A stretch of DNA of 64,000 nucleotides from Herbinix sp. (GCA_029238935.1 JAQZBN010000016.1:1-64000), one strand, 5' to 3'; positions 45,324 to 55,414 are shown, numbered from the stretch's first letter. Numbers and translations: made by a program. Notes: a model not told the origin generated them from the sequence alone.

Positions 45324-46112
45324 ATGTCTAGGTTAGAGTTTATGCAGGAACTAGAAAGCTTATTAAGTGATATTCCCATAGATGAAAGACAAGAAGCATT
45401 ACAGTATTACAATGATTATTTTGAAGATGCTGGTGAAGAGAATGAAGAGGATGTCATTAAGCAGTTAGAATCACCAAGCAGGATCGCTGGGATTATCAAA
45501 GCTGATTTAAGTGCAAATGTTTCTGAACAGGAAACAAGAGGGGTATTTACGGAAAAGGGTTATCAGGATACTTTATATCGGGATCCAAAGTTTGAAATTG
45601 TTGATGTGGAAGTGAATGAAGATCAGAATAAAAAAGAACAAAAAGCAAAGGAACAAAGCACGTATAATTACAGATCTGGGAATTATCGTGATACGAATAA
45701 TTCTGCAAACCAAACAAAAAGTAATAATGAAACGAATAAGAGTGCCAGAATAGCTTTGATTGTTATACTATGCATCTTTGCAATACCGATTGGGTTACCA
45801 ATGATCATCGCTGTATTTAGTGTTATCTTTTCGGTAGCTATGGCAGTATTAGGAATGTTTATTGGCTTCGGCATCAGCGGAATAGCAATGGTTGCAGCCG
45901 GAATTGCTTTAGTAGTGGTTGGACTATTCAAATTAATCGCAGTACCTTTGCTCGGTATGCTATTGTGTGGTAGTGGCCTCCTTTTACTGGGTGTTGGAAT
46001 TTTATTTATTATGTTCAGTGTATTATTATTAAAAACTGTATTACCTGCCATTATCAGAGGTTTTGTAGCCTTATGCAGGTTACCTTTTAAGAATAGGAGC
46101 GTGATGGCATGA
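45324..46112 (+). CDS. DUF1700 (HAAS) membrane protein
   Basis: A 262-residue protein. The N-terminal HAAS/DUF1700 domain (about 1-65; MSRLEFMQELESLLSDIP, ERQEALQYYNDYFEDAGEEN) is helical. A long charged linker (about 70-140) leads to about four membrane helices (about 143-255). Such proteins are encoded next to PadR regulators and are thought to act with DUF4097 partners; their function is not known. Its start directly follows the padR stop, and its own stop overlaps the next ATG by four bases. Confidence 0.88.
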   Translation: MSRLEFMQELESLLSDIPIDERQEALQYYNDYFEDAGEENEEDVIKQLESPSRIAGIIKADLSANVSEQETRGVFTEKGYQDTLYRDPKFEIVDVEVNEDQNKKEQKAKEQSTYNYRSGNYRDTNNSANQTKSNNETNKSARIALIVILCIFAIPIGLPMIIAVFSVIFSVAMAVLGMFIGFGISGIAMVAAGIALVVVGLFKLIAVPLLGMLLCGSGLLLLGVGILFIMFSVLLLKTVLPAIIRGFVALCRLPFKNRSVMA

Positions 46113-47059
46113 GATCATTCGTTAAGGTTTGGTTAGGGATTGCATTTGCTGCAATTGGATTTGGTCTGGTTTTGATGGTGATTGCAGCAGCAAACGGGAT
46201 GAGGCTGGCAGATGTTACAATATTTAATATAGGACGTCGATATGATAATTCTTACTTTGATACCAATCGTAATGATAACGATGTTACGAATGGAGATAAT
46301 AGTTATAATGGAAGTACGAATGAGGACCATGCTACATACACATATGATGAGAAATATGAGGATGTAGAAAGTCTGAATTTTGAGATTGGTTATGGAGATA
46401 TTACAATAGAAGAAGGAGATGAATTCTCTATTCAAGGTAAGAACTTTTATAACGAAGAATTTGAATCCTATGTGGAAGATGGAATATGGTATATCAGTCA
46501 GGATTCCTCGGACCATGGATTTTTTGGAATTGATATTGCACCGGAAATTTTATTCGGAGATTATAAAGCACCGGTTATTGTAATCACGATACCAAATGAT
46601 GTTTCCCTGAAGGAATGTTACCTTGATCTTGGAGCAGGACGCCTTGAAGCAGAAAAGCTTACAGCGGAAACAGGAAACTTCTCCGTTGGAGCGGGAGAGT
46701 TAGTCATAGATCAATTAGTAGTTTTGGAAAGCTCAGAATATGATGTTGGTACTGGCAAGCTTGAGATTAATGAAATGTCAGCTCAGGATATCTATCTGGA
46801 TTGTGGTGTTGGTAATGTAAACATCAAAGGCAGATTAACCGGTGAAAATACAGTAAGCTGTGGTATTGGTGAAGTTGTTTTAGATCTTGAAGGTAATGAG
46901 GATGAATATTCCTATCAGATTGACTGTGGGATTGGAAGTGTTATAATTAATAATGAAAGTTATCACGGAATTATTGAACAAAGGAGCGATACTAAGGAAT
47001 TAGAAAATCATTTTGATTTAGATTGCGGTATCGGTAAGATTGAACTTAAAATTAATTAA
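46109..47059 (+). CDS. DUF4097-type anchored beta-solenoid protein
   Basis: A 316-residue protein with one N-terminal membrane helix (about 7-29), a polar Asn/Asp-rich stalk (about 38-75) and a DUF4097-like outside domain. The second half repeats a Gly-x-Gly turn about every 20 residues: LGAGRLE, VGAGELV, VGTGKLE, CGVGNVN, CGIGEVV, CGIGSVI, CGIGKIE. That pattern predicts a right-handed beta-helix of seven rungs. The last four rungs share a Cys, so a cysteine ladder is possible. It is translationally coupled to the DUF1700 gene. Confidence 0.85.
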   Translation: MRSFVKVWLGIAFAAIGFGLVLMVIAAANGMRLADVTIFNIGRRYDNSYFDTNRNDNDVTNGDNSYNGSTNEDHATYTYDEKYEDVESLNFEIGYGDITIEEGDEFSIQGKNFYNEEFESYVEDGIWYISQDSSDHGFFGIDIAPEILFGDYKAPVIVITIPNDVSLKECYLDLGAGRLEAEKLTAETGNFSVGAGELVIDQLVVLESSEYDVGTGKLEINEMSAQDIYLDCGVGNVNIKGRLTGENTVSCGIGEVVLDLEGNEDEYSYQIDCGIGSVIINNESYHGIIEQRSDTKELENHFDLDCGIGKIELKIN

Positions 47060-47078
47060 CGAAAAGGAGGATTTTTAT

Positions 47079-47264
47079 ATGGAACCAAAAAAACTTTATA
47101 AATCATCTCGTAATAAAATGCTCTGTGGCGTCTGTGCAGGAATTGCAGACTATATAAACCTAGATGCAACCGTAGTAAGATTATTATGGGTTTTATTCGG
47201 TCTCTGTGGCGGTGCAGGTATCATTGCATATATTATAGCAGCAGTTATTATTCCAAATAATTAA
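47079..47264 (+). CDS. PspC-domain membrane protein
   Basis: A 61-residue protein consisting of one PspC domain: KKLYKSSRNKMLCGVCAGIA, then DYINLDATVVRLLWVLF and a second hydrophobic helix. PspC domains act in envelope-stress signalling. AAGGAGG at 47064-47070 supports this ATG over a longer frame from 47040. It ends the padR operon, with a terminator 15 bases after it. Confidence 0.92.
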   Translation: MEPKKLYKSSRNKMLCGVCAGIADYINLDATVVRLLWVLFGLCGGAGIIAYIIAAVIIPNN

Positions 47265-47278
47265 TGCATTCATTATTG

Positions 47279-47306
47279 AAAGGGTGAGCAGAAGCTCACC
47301 CTTTTT
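47279..47306. terminator. Terminator after pspC, copy 2 of a repeated hairpin
   Basis: AAAGGGTGAGC, loop AGAA and the complementary arm, then T run. It is identical over 29 bases to the copZ terminator. It also serves the convergent cheY gene, because the left arm begins with AAA. Confidence 0.85.
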
Positions 47307-47318
47307 ATGAATAAGAAC

Positions 47319-47678
47319 CTATTCCAATACTCGTTTAATAATGGAAGTGATTTGCTCAGCTTCAAAGGGTTTAGCAAGGAATTCTGAAGCACCGAATTTG
47401 ATGGCTTCCACCATCTTATTTCTCTGTCCGGCAGCAGTAACCATAATAACCTTTGCATCCTTATCCAGTTCCATAATTCCTTTAAGGCCTTCAATACCAT
47501 CCATGACAGGCATGGTAATGTCCATTGTGGTTAAATCTGGCTGCATTTCTTTATATTGAATGATTCCGTCTGCCCCATTCACAGCTTCACCAACTATGAT
47601 ATGGCCAGTACTTTCTAAGATTCCACGAAGCATTTTTCTTGAAGTCTTGGAATCGTCTACAAGTAAAATTCTCGCCAT
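47319..47678 (-). CDS. CheY-like single-domain response regulator
   Basis: A 119-residue receiver domain without output domain. The acidic pocket is in LLVDDSKTSRKML, the phosphorylated Asp is in TTMDITMPVMDG, and VTAAG and the lysine of LAKPF complete the switch. A GGGGG ribosome site precedes it. It lies 12 bases after the CheX-like gene, so a phosphorylated regulator and its likely phosphatase are made together. Confidence 0.92.
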   Translation of the reverse strand: MARILLVDDSKTSRKMLRGILESTGHIIVGEAVNGADGIIQYKEMQPDLTTMDITMPVMDGIEGLKGIMELDKDAKVIMVTAAGQRNKMVEAIKFGASEFLAKPFEAEQITSIIKRVLE

Positions 47679-47690
47679 GATAGTTACCCC

Positions 47691-48578
47691 CTAATCTATT
47701 TTAACATCATTATTATGAGCTACAATCAGATCAACTTGATTTCCTGTTAGGAAGAAAGGAACAATGGTAAAGTTACCGTATACTTTCCTATTTTGATTGC
47801 CATAAAACTGCGGAGGAACCAACTCAAGATTAATGTCCTCCATACTTACAGAAGAGGCATACAACCCATTGGTGCAGTTGATAAATTCGCAAACAGAATC
47901 AAAGGCGTCTACTTCCATACGGGGAAAGGTTTCTTTTGCATAAGGCTCTGCGATTGCTAGTAATTCATCTTTTTTACTGGCCAGCCCAACAAATAGTTTA
48001 TGATCCCCATATAATTCTTGAAAGGCTATATTCGTAAACTCATATTCTGAGGATTTATACGATTTTTTAATGATTATTTGATGATGAATAAAACGAACAA
48101 TGTTTCTTATGGACAAACTGATGATATCACCAATGAAGGGAGCATTAACATCTGCAAAAACAGGTATAATAGAATCGATATCACCGGTTTTTATTGCTTC
48201 TAGATCAGTGTCGGATAAATGATACTCTTTTTTGAAAGCTTCCAGGCATTGTTCAATTTCTGCAAATGTCATGATTTGCAGATCGATAAGGCTTTGTACA
48301 AATTGAAGATAGGGATTACCCTGAAGATTTAAAAGATGTGTAACTTCCTCTGCTATTAAATAGCCCTTTTCTATCGCAATATCTCCAAAACGCTTATCCA
48401 ATTGTTTCTGCAGTTGATTAATTTCTTCTGCCTGTTTTGCAGTCATTAGTTTTTCGGAGATTGCAATTAGACCAAGCTTAACCCTAGAATTTGAATGCTG
48501 CTTCATTACATCTTTTAATTGTGATTGAGAAATTTTATTCTTTTCCAATAAGTAATTCCCAAAATAAAGCCCGAACAT
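47691..48578 (-). CDS. CheX-like chemotaxis phosphatase with N-terminal helical domain
   Basis: A 295-residue protein. Residues about 1-90 (FGNYLLEKNKISQSQLKDVM, FGDIAIEKGYLIAEEVTHLL) look like the two-repeat N-terminal domain of type II secretion/pilus ATPases, which binds cyclic di-GMP in some proteins. The C-terminal part (about 145-290) resembles CheX/CheC, with the ExxN helix in SVCEFINCTNGLYA. CheX dephosphorylates CheY. The adjacent cheY supports this. The N-terminal assignment is tentative. Confidence 0.65.
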   Translation of the reverse strand: MFGLYFGNYLLEKNKISQSQLKDVMKQHSNSRVKLGLIAISEKLMTAKQAEEINQLQKQLDKRFGDIAIEKGYLIAEEVTHLLNLQGNPYLQFVQSLIDLQIMTFAEIEQCLEAFKKEYHLSDTDLEAIKTGDIDSIIPVFADVNAPFIGDIISLSIRNIVRFIHHQIIIKKSYKSSEYEFTNIAFQELYGDHKLFVGLASKKDELLAIAEPYAKETFPRMEVDAFDSVCEFINCTNGLYASSVSMEDINLELVPPQFYGNQNRKVYGNFTIVPFFLTGNQVDLIVAHNNDVKID

Positions 48579-48839
48579 TTTATTTCTCCTTTCGAAATCA
48601 AAGATAGTTTATACATCTGTTTTGCATAATAATAAAACAATCCAAATTAATATAAAACCAATATGTAAATGATCAAAGTTGTAATTATTAAATATATCAA
48701 CATGAATAATATACAACAAATTACAGGAAAAGAATAGCTCAATTTACGAAATTATGTATAATTTTTATGCTTAGGATGATGACAATTATGACCATCTATG
48801 TTAAAGTATTGATTGAGTTAAGAAGAACTGGAGGCAATT

Positions 48840-50609
48840 ATGAAAAAGATAATAGATTTAATTACAGAAGAGATGAAGCATGCCTTTATAGAAAAAGGCT
48901 ACGATGAAAAATTCGGTATTGTAACCTTAAGCAATCGACCGGATTTATGCCAATACCAATGCAATGGGGCACTGGCTGCCGCAAAGCAGTACAAAACTGC
49001 ACCGATTAAGATTGCTCAGGAAGTCGTAGAGCTGTTACAATCCAGTAAAACTTTTAAAGATATTACAGCAATTATGCCAGGCTTTATCAATATAACATTA
49101 AGTGAACAATTTCTAGCTGATTATGTAAATCAGATGAAAGCAGAAGAGCATTTTGGATGCGAGAAGGAAGTAAATCCTAAGACAGTGATCATTGATTATG
49201 GCGGACCTAATATTGCAAAACCGTTACATGTTGGACATATGCGTTCTGCAATTATTGGTGAAAGCTTAAAGAGAATGCTACGTTTTATGGGAAATAAAGT
49301 GATTGGTGATGCACATCTAGGGGACTGGGGTCTTCAGATGGGACTTGTAATTGCAGAGCTAAAAAGAAGAAAACCGGAGCTTCCCTATTTTGACGAAAGC
49401 TTCACTGGAGATTATCCGGTAGAGGCACCTTTTACTATCTCTGAGTTAGAAGAAATCTATCCTGCTGCCAGCGAATACTCCAAAAGTAATCCTGAATTTA
49501 AAGAAGAAGCAAAGAACATTACTTATCTATTACAGAATAATCATAGAGGTTATACAGCAATCTGGAATCATATGCTATCCGTTTCAGTATCTGACCTTAT
49601 GAATATATATGAAACATTGAACGTATCCTTTGACCTGTGGAAAAAAGAAAGTGATGCTCAACCTTATATACCTGAGATGATACAGTATCTAAAAGATAAT
49701 AATTATACAAGAATTAGTGATGGTGCTTTAGTAGTTGATGTTAAGGAAGAAACCGATACCAAGGAAATTCCTCCATGCATGATCTTAAAAACAGACGGTG
49801 CAACCCTTTACAACACAACAGATTTAGCTACGATCGTAGAACGTATGAAGTTGTTTGCTCCGGATCGCATTATTTACATTACTGACAAGAGGCAAGAACT
49901 TTATTTTGAACAGGTATTCCGCTGTGCAAGAAAGACAAAATTAGTGGGTGAGAATACTGTATTAAACTTCATTGGATTTGGTACGATGAATGGTAAGGAC
50001 GGTAAGCCGTTTAAGACCAGAGACGGTGGGGTAATGCGTCTTGAGAACTTAATCAAAGGTGTAAACGATGAAGTGTTCCGTAAAATCATGGAAAACCGTG
50101 AGATGGAGGAAGAAGAAGCAAGAACGATTGCGGCTAAGGTAGGACTAGCAGCATTAAAATACGGCGATCTGTCCAATCAAGTATCCAAGGATTATATCTT
50201 CGATGTTGACCGATTTACTTCCTTTGAAGGAGATACCGGTCCTTATATTCTCTATACGATTGTTCGTATTAAATCTATTATTGCAAAATATAAGGAAATA
50301 AAGAAAGATATCAATGTTTCGAAAGAAATACTTCCTGCTACTACAGTTAGTGAGCAGAATTTAATGCTAGAATTAACTAAATTCAGTGAAATGCTTCAGA
50401 ATGCCTATAATGAAACAGCACCACACAGAATCTGTGCCTATATCTATGATCTTGCCAATGCCTTCAATACCTTCTACCATGAGACTAAGATTATATCAGA
50501 AGAGAATGAAGCAAAACAAGCTTCCTGGATCGCATTAATCACGTTAGTGCAGGATGTATTAGATACTTGTATTGATTTACTCGGTATTGAAGCTCCTGAC
50601 AGGATGTAG
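48840..50609 (+). CDS. argS: Arginyl-tRNA synthetase
   Basis: A 589-residue class I synthetase. The HIGH-type motif is His130-Val-Gly-His133 in [14 protein letters not shown]. The KMSKS motif is replaced by [10 protein letters not shown], as is normal for many bacterial ArgRS. The N-terminal additional domain and C-terminal DALR anticodon domain ([20 protein letters not shown]) are complete. No T-box leader is visible upstream. DUF815 follows at 20 bases. Confidence 0.95.
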   Translation: MKKIIDLITEEMKHAFIEKGYDEKFGIVTLSNRPDLCQYQCNGALAAAKQYKTAPIKIAQEVVELLQSSKTFKDITAIMPGFINITLSEQFLADYVNQMKAEEHFGCEKEVNPKTVIIDYGGPNIAKPLHVGHMRSAIIGESLKRMLRFMGNKVIGDAHLGDWGLQMGLVIAELKRRKPELPYFDESFTGDYPVEAPFTISELEEIYPAASEYSKSNPEFKEEAKNITYLLQNNHRGYTAIWNHMLSVSVSDLMNIYETLNVSFDLWKKESDAQPYIPEMIQYLKDNNYTRISDGALVVDVKEETDTKEIPPCMILKTDGATLYNTTDLATIVERMKLFAPDRIIYITDKRQELYFEQVFRCARKTKLVGENTVLNFIGFGTMNGKDGKPFKTRDGGVMRLENLIKGVNDEVFRKIMENREMEEEEARTIAAKVGLAALKYGDLSNQVSKDYIFDVDRFTSFEGDTGPYILYTIVRIKSIIAKYKEIKKDINVSKEILPATTVSEQNLMLELTKFSEMLQNAYNETAPHRICAYIYDLANAFNTFYHETKIISEENEAKQASWIALITLVQDVLDTCIDLLGIEAPDRM

Positions 50610-50629
50610 TCATAGGAAGAAGGTTATCT

Positions 50630-51961
50630 ATGTATCGCTTATTATCAAAACTGGTGATCTATCGAAATCTTGGAGCGGACTGTCTCTTATTTGGGCTTGC
50701 AGACCTCATGAAGGAGTTTGACAACCGAACTATAGAAGACAGCATTCAAGTACGGATTGAGAAAGAAAATATAACAGGCAGAATCTACACCATAATCAAT
50801 CAACTTCTTGATGTTGCTACTGATTATGGATTTGATCATAACCTGTGGCATAATTATCTGGCCTATCTTCTAGCGACCAATGAAAATCCTTTCAGCATTA
50901 CCTGCGAGAAGGTTGGTGCCAAGGAAGGAACCGTGAATCAATTTGCAAAGAATGACTTTAAGATCTTTAAAGCATTGTTTGATTTTGACTTCAGTTATCT
51001 GGAAAAAGAATTAGAGATTAATTGTTTTTCGGTTATTACGAATTATAAGGCGATTGAAAAAAGTAGCAGCAGATATAACAAGAATGTCAGTGAAAAGGTT
51101 CATTTTCTTAGTGAGAGAATCGCGAAGGCAGAGAATGAAAATGAAATTTTTACAATTGTTACGGACTTTTATCGAACTTATGGTGTTGGCAAATTCGGTT
51201 TAAATAAAGCCTTTCGTATCCGAAGAGAAAATGGACAGGCAGTTATATTTCCAATTACAAATACAGAAATTGTACTGCTTTCTGATCTGGTTGGTTATGA
51301 ATTGCAGAAACAAAAGCTGATTGAGAACACCAAATCCTTTGTAGAAGGAAGGAAAGCCAATAATGTATTGCTGTTTGGTGATAGTGGTACAGGAAAATCC
51401 ACCAGTATCAAAGCAATCCTGAATGAATATTATCAGGAAGGACTTCGGATGATTGAGATCTACAAACATCAATTTGAAGATCTTTCCTCGATCATCGCAC
51501 AAGTGAAAAACCGCAATTATAAGTTTATCATCTATATGGATGATCTATCCTTTGAAGAATTTGAGATAGAATATAAGTACTTAAAGGCTGTTATCGAAGG
51601 TGGGTTAGAGATTAGACCGGATAATGTATTAATCTATGCGACATCCAACCGCAGGCACCTTATTAGGGAGACCTGGAATGATCGTTCGGATATGGAGACG
51701 ACAGAGGAATTACATCGTTCCGATACCATGCAGGAGAAACTTTCCTTGGTTGCTCGTTTTGGTATAACCATTAATTTCTCAGCACCTCAAAAAAAAGAAT
51801 ATCTCACCATCGTTAAAGCATTAGCTGCTAAGCATGAAAATATCCACCTAACGGAGGAGGAGCTGGCTGCCGAAGCGAATAAATGGGAATTATCCCACGG
51901 AGGTATGTCAGGAAGAACTGCGCAACAGTTTATTCATTATTTGGCAGGAAAAGAAAAGTAA
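50630..51961 (+). CDS. DUF815-family AAA ATPase
   Basis: A 443-residue protein with a helical N-terminal half (about 1-230) and a P-loop ATPase domain. The Walker A motif GDSGTGKST is at 250-258, and Walker B is in [14 protein letters not shown]. The family motif [26 protein letters not shown] is intact. Function is unknown beyond ATP binding. It probably shares a transcript with argS upstream and the Nudix and pyrC genes downstream. Confidence 0.9.
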   Translation: MYRLLSKLVIYRNLGADCLLFGLADLMKEFDNRTIEDSIQVRIEKENITGRIYTIINQLLDVATDYGFDHNLWHNYLAYLLATNENPFSITCEKVGAKEGTVNQFAKNDFKIFKALFDFDFSYLEKELEINCFSVITNYKAIEKSSSRYNKNVSEKVHFLSERIAKAENENEIFTIVTDFYRTYGVGKFGLNKAFRIRRENGQAVIFPITNTEIVLLSDLVGYELQKQKLIENTKSFVEGRKANNVLLFGDSGTGKSTSIKAILNEYYQEGLRMIEIYKHQFEDLSSIIAQVKNRNYKFIIYMDDLSFEEFEIEYKYLKAVIEGGLEIRPDNVLIYATSNRRHLIRETWNDRSDMETTEELHRSDTMQEKLSLVARFGITINFSAPQKKEYLTIVKALAAKHENIHLTEEELAAEANKWELSHGGMSGRTAQQFIHYLAGKEK

Positions 51962-51992
51962 TCGATATCAATAGATAAAAGGAGCTGTAGCT

Positions 51993-52397
51993 ATGGACAA
52001 ATATAGAATCTTAGTTAAGGGCATAGTGAAATATGAGGATCATTATCTTATATTAAAAAAGTGGTACGATGATCGAATTGCAGATCCATATCAATGGGAT
52101 TTCGTGGATGGAAGTCTTGAGTTTATGGAAGAACCAGATAAAGCAGTTCTGCGTCATATTTATGAACAAACCGGTATACCGGTAATGATTGATAAACTGT
52201 TGTATACCTGGACCTTTCTAACAGGTGATGTATTTAATATAGGAATCAGCTATTTATGTATCGCCTCTTTAGATAATGTTGTAATATCAGAGGAACTCAA
52301 TGATTACCTCTGGATTACAAAAGAAGAATTTCCGGAATATTTAAATAAAAAGGTCTTAGATGATATTGAACGAGTGGATCTGGAAGATTTAATATAG
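51993..52397 (+). CDS. Nudix-fold protein with degenerate catalytic box
   Basis: A 134-residue Nudix-fold protein. The Nudix box begins normally with GSLEFMEEPDKAVL but its core reads RHIYEQ in place of REUXEE. Two of the metal-binding glutamates are His and Gln, so hydrolase activity is doubtful. The rest of the fold (YHYLILKKWYDD, QWDFVDGS) is well kept, which suggests a selected role, perhaps ligand binding. It lies 31 bases after the DUF815 gene and 41 before pyrC. Confidence 0.8.
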   Translation: MDKYRILVKGIVKYEDHYLILKKWYDDRIADPYQWDFVDGSLEFMEEPDKAVLRHIYEQTGIPVMIDKLLYTWTFLTGDVFNIGISYLCIASLDNVVISEELNDYLWITKEEFPEYLNKKVLDDIERVDLEDLI

Positions 52398-52438
52398 TTT
52401 TAAAGTAATCGATGAATAGCAATAGAAAAGAGGACACC

Positions 52439-53749
52439 ATGCTAATCTATATCAAAAATGGATATGTTATTGATCCAGCCTCGAACCATGAGGGTTACTT
52501 CGATATTCTGATTGAGAAGGATAAGATAAAGTGGGTAAAAGAACATAGTGCTGCAGAGGCATTAAATGATAACCAAAAAGAAGAAGTAGTTGCTGCTCAG
52601 ATCATTGATGCAAACGGAATGTATGTTATGCCCGGTTTTATCGATCTTCATGTCCATCTAAGAGAACCAGGGTTTGAGCATAAAGAAAGCATTCGAACAG
52701 GAGCTCTTGCTGCAGCGGCCGGTGGCTTTACCTCCATCTGCCCAATGCCCAATACGAAGCCGGCAACCGATGATGCAGAAAAAATTGAGCTTATACTTCG
52801 TAAGGCATCGGAGGAGGCAGTTGTTCATATTCTTCCAATTGGTGCTGTAACGCTGGGACAATCTGGGGAGCAGTTAACGGATGTGACTGGTATGGCAAAT
52901 GCCGGTGCGGTTGCTATCAGTGAGGATGGTAAGTCTGTGATGGACACCGCTCTGTATGTTCAGGGCATGAAATTGGCTCAGGAAGCAGGTATCCCTGTCT
53001 TTGCTCATTGTGAAGATAAAAGTTTAGTTGGGAACGGAGTAATCAATGAAGGTCCAAAGGCGAAGGAGCTTAAACTACCTGGTATCAGCAATGCAGTGGA
53101 GGATATTATAACGGCAAGAGATATCCTTTTAGCAAAAGAAACTGGTGTAAGGCTGCATTTATGTCATTGCTCAACAAAAGATAGTGTGAAGATGGTTGCA
53201 CTTGCGAAGCAGGAAGACTTACCGGTTACCGGAGAGGTATGTCCTCATCATTTTATCTTATCTGACGAAGATATTCCTTCCGATGATTCAAATTATAAGA
53301 TGAATCCACCGCTTCGTTCGAAGGAAGATGTAAAGGCATTGATCGAGGCCTTAAAGAATGATGTTATTGATGTCATTGCAACCGATCATGCACCTCATTC
53401 CCAAGAGGAGAAGGCAAAGTCTATGACAGAAGCTCCCTTTGGAATTGTTGGTTCTGAAACAGCTTTTGCACTTACCATGACTCAGCTTGTAAATACCGGA
53501 TACCTTACACCGAAGCAAATGGTTGAGAAATTAAGTGTAAATCCCGCTAAAATTCTTGGTATTGATAAAGGCTGCATCGGGGCAGGCAAAATCGCTGATC
53601 TAGTAATTGCTGATCCACAGGCCGAGTATGTGATAGACAAAAACTCCTTTTATTCCAAGGGAAAGAATACTCCTTTCCATGGTAAAAAGGTAGTTGGTAG
53701 AATTGAATACACGATTGTAGCAGGTAAAATTGTATATCATAGGGAATAA
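52439..53749 (+). CDS. pyrC: Dihydroorotase
   Basis: A 436-residue type I dihydroorotase, the third step of pyrimidine synthesis. Zinc-binding DLHVHLREPGFEHKE, FAHCEDKSL, LCHCST and IATDHAPH are all intact. AAGAGG at 52428-52433 supports this ATG over one at 52412. pyrF follows about 120 bases later. pyrB, carA and carB are not in the window. Confidence 0.95.
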   Translation: MLIYIKNGYVIDPASNHEGYFDILIEKDKIKWVKEHSAAEALNDNQKEEVVAAQIIDANGMYVMPGFIDLHVHLREPGFEHKESIRTGALAAAAGGFTSICPMPNTKPATDDAEKIELILRKASEEAVVHILPIGAVTLGQSGEQLTDVTGMANAGAVAISEDGKSVMDTALYVQGMKLAQEAGIPVFAHCEDKSLVGNGVINEGPKAKELKLPGISNAVEDIITARDILLAKETGVRLHLCHCSTKDSVKMVALAKQEDLPVTGEVCPHHFILSDEDIPSDDSNYKMNPPLRSKEDVKALIEALKNDVIDVIATDHAPHSQEEKAKSMTEAPFGIVGSETAFALTMTQLVNTGYLTPKQMVEKLSVNPAKILGIDKGCIGAGKIADLVIADPQAEYVIDKNSFYSKGKNTPFHGKKVVGRIEYTIVAGKIVYHRE

Positions 53750-53867
53750 GAATAGATTATTAAGAATTATCTAACGCGGAAGCACATCAGCGAACATAAT
53801 GAAATAGTGTTATTCATGTTCATACAGAAGATCAAAAGAAATTACATTCAGGTTGGAGGAAAATCTT

Positions 53868-54800
53868 ATGATTAACAAATTAGTTCAGAAAATTGAAGAG
53901 CAAAGTGCACCAATTGTGGTTGGTCTGGATCCAATGCTTGACTATGTACCGGAGCATATCATAAAGAAGGCTTACAGTGAAAAAGGTGAGACTCTTGATG
54001 GTGCAGCAGAAGCGATCTGGCAATATAACAAGGGAATCATTGATGCAACTTATGATTTGATCCCGGCGGTCAAACCGCAGATTGCGATGTATGAGCAGTT
54101 TGGCATCGAAGGCTTGAAGGTATTTAAGCAAACCGTAGATTACTGTAAGGAAAAAGGATTAGTTGTAATCGGTGACATTAAAAGAGGGGATATAGGATCA
54201 ACCTCAGCTGCTTATGCTACAGGACACCTTGGGAAAGTAAACATCGGTGGAAAGGAATATCGTGGTTTCGATGAAGATTTTATTACTGTAAATCCTTATC
54301 TTGGTTCTGATGGTATTCTCCCATTTATTGATGTATGTAAGGAAGAAGACAAAGGCTTATTTGTTTTAGTAAAGACTTCAAATCCTTCCAGCGGAGAGTT
54401 TCAGGATCAATTGGTGGATGGAAAACCTCTATATGAATTAGTCGGAAAGAAAGTTGCTGAATGGGGCGAACTTCATATGGGCAATGCTTATAGTTATATC
54501 GGAGCAGTTGTTGGTGCAACCTATCCTGAGATGGGAAAAATTCTACGAAAACTGATGCCAAAAACTTATATTCTAGTACCGGGATACGGTGCACAGGGTG
54601 GAAAAGCAGAAGATCTGGTGCATTACTTTAATAAGGATGGATTGGGTGCTATTGTGAATTCCTCCAGAGGTATCATTGCAGCGTATAAACTAAAAGGATA
54701 TGAAAAATTTGGTTCGGAAGCTTATGCTGATGCCTCCAGACAGGCTGTCATTGATATGCGCGATGATCTTAAAAAGGCATGGTTGTCAGCAAAAGCTTAA
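53868..54800 (+). CDS. pyrF: Orotidine 5'-phosphate decarboxylase
   Basis: A 310-residue decarboxylase of the longer type-2 subgroup, last step to UMP. The catalytic DIKRGDIGST loop is intact, and PIVVGLDPMLDYVP and LVPGYGAQGG mark the barrel ends. GGAGG at 53855-53859 fixes the start. It ends the argS-to-pyrF gene string, with a strong terminator next. Confidence 0.95.
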   Translation: MINKLVQKIEEQSAPIVVGLDPMLDYVPEHIIKKAYSEKGETLDGAAEAIWQYNKGIIDATYDLIPAVKPQIAMYEQFGIEGLKVFKQTVDYCKEKGLVVIGDIKRGDIGSTSAAYATGHLGKVNIGGKEYRGFDEDFITVNPYLGSDGILPFIDVCKEEDKGLFVLVKTSNPSSGEFQDQLVDGKPLYELVGKKVAEWGELHMGNAYSYIGAVVGATYPEMGKILRKLMPKTYILVPGYGAQGGKAEDLVHYFNKDGLGAIVNSSRGIIAAYKLKGYEKFGSEAYADASRQAVIDMRDDLKKAWLSAKA

Positions 54801-54827
54801 AGTATACTTACAATCTATTATAACGAT

Positions 54828-54868
54828 AAAAGGATGCCCAATGTGTGATCAAAGGGCATCCTTTTTTT
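54828..54868 (+). terminator. Terminator after pyrF
   Basis: AAAAGGATGCCC at 54828-54839 pairs perfectly with 54854-54865, followed by a run of T. Confidence 0.9.
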
Positions 54869-54889
54869 ATAAATATAATAGTTTTTTTA

Positions 54890-55414
54890 TTATAACTTAT
54901 CAGGTTCTGGGTATTCAACACCAAAAGTATCAACGGTAACTTTTTTCATTACCTGAGGTTCTGCAGGGGCATCAGAATAATTTGTTTTTACATCAGCTAT
55001 TTTATTGACTACCTCAATACCTTCAATTACTTTACCAAAAGCAGCATAGGAACCATCTAAATGAGAGGAATCTTTATGCATAATGAAGAATTGGGATCCG
55101 GCAGAGTCAGGTCTTTGGGATCTAGCCATCGAGATAACGCCAGGGGTATGCTTTAAGTTATTTTCAAAATGATTATATGAAAACTCTCCCTTGATCGAAT
55201 ATCCTGGGCCACCCATACCGGTACCTTCAGGATCGCCACCCTGTATCATAAAGCCGCGGATGACTCTATGGAAGATGAGACCATCATAGAAGCCTTTGTT
55301 TACTAATGAGATAAAATTATTTACTGTGTTAGGAGCTATTTCTGGATATAATTCGAGTTTCATTATATCCCCATTCTGCATTTCGATTGTAACTAATGGA
55401 TTATTATTTGCCAT
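54890..55414 (-). CDS. Cyclophilin-type peptidyl-prolyl isomerase
   Basis: A 174-residue cyclophilin that speeds proline isomerisation during folding. FHRVIRGFMIQGGDPEGTG holds the catalytic arginine, and SQFFIMHKD and AFGKVIEGIEVV complete the active site. No signal peptide, so it is cytoplasmic. AGAGG is eight bases from the ATG at 55414; an ATG two codons earlier is too close. Confidence 0.93.
   Translation of the reverse strand: MANNNPLVTIEMQNGDIMKLELYPEIAPNTVNNFISLVNKGFYDGLIFHRVIRGFMIQGGDPEGTGMGGPGYSIKGEFSYNHFENNLKHTPGVISMARSQRPDSAGSQFFIMHKDSSHLDGSYAAFGKVIEGIEVVNKIADVKTNYSDAPAEPQVMKKVTVDTFGVEYPEPDKL

Noticed and set aside
48579-48839. T-box leader before argS
   Set aside because: No specifier-antiterminator sequence or T-box core is visible, and no terminator stem precedes the gene.
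53750-53867. PyrR attenuator between pyrC and pyrF
   Set aside because: Only a weak GAACAT/ATGTTC pairing is present, without a T run or the known PyrR-binding loop.
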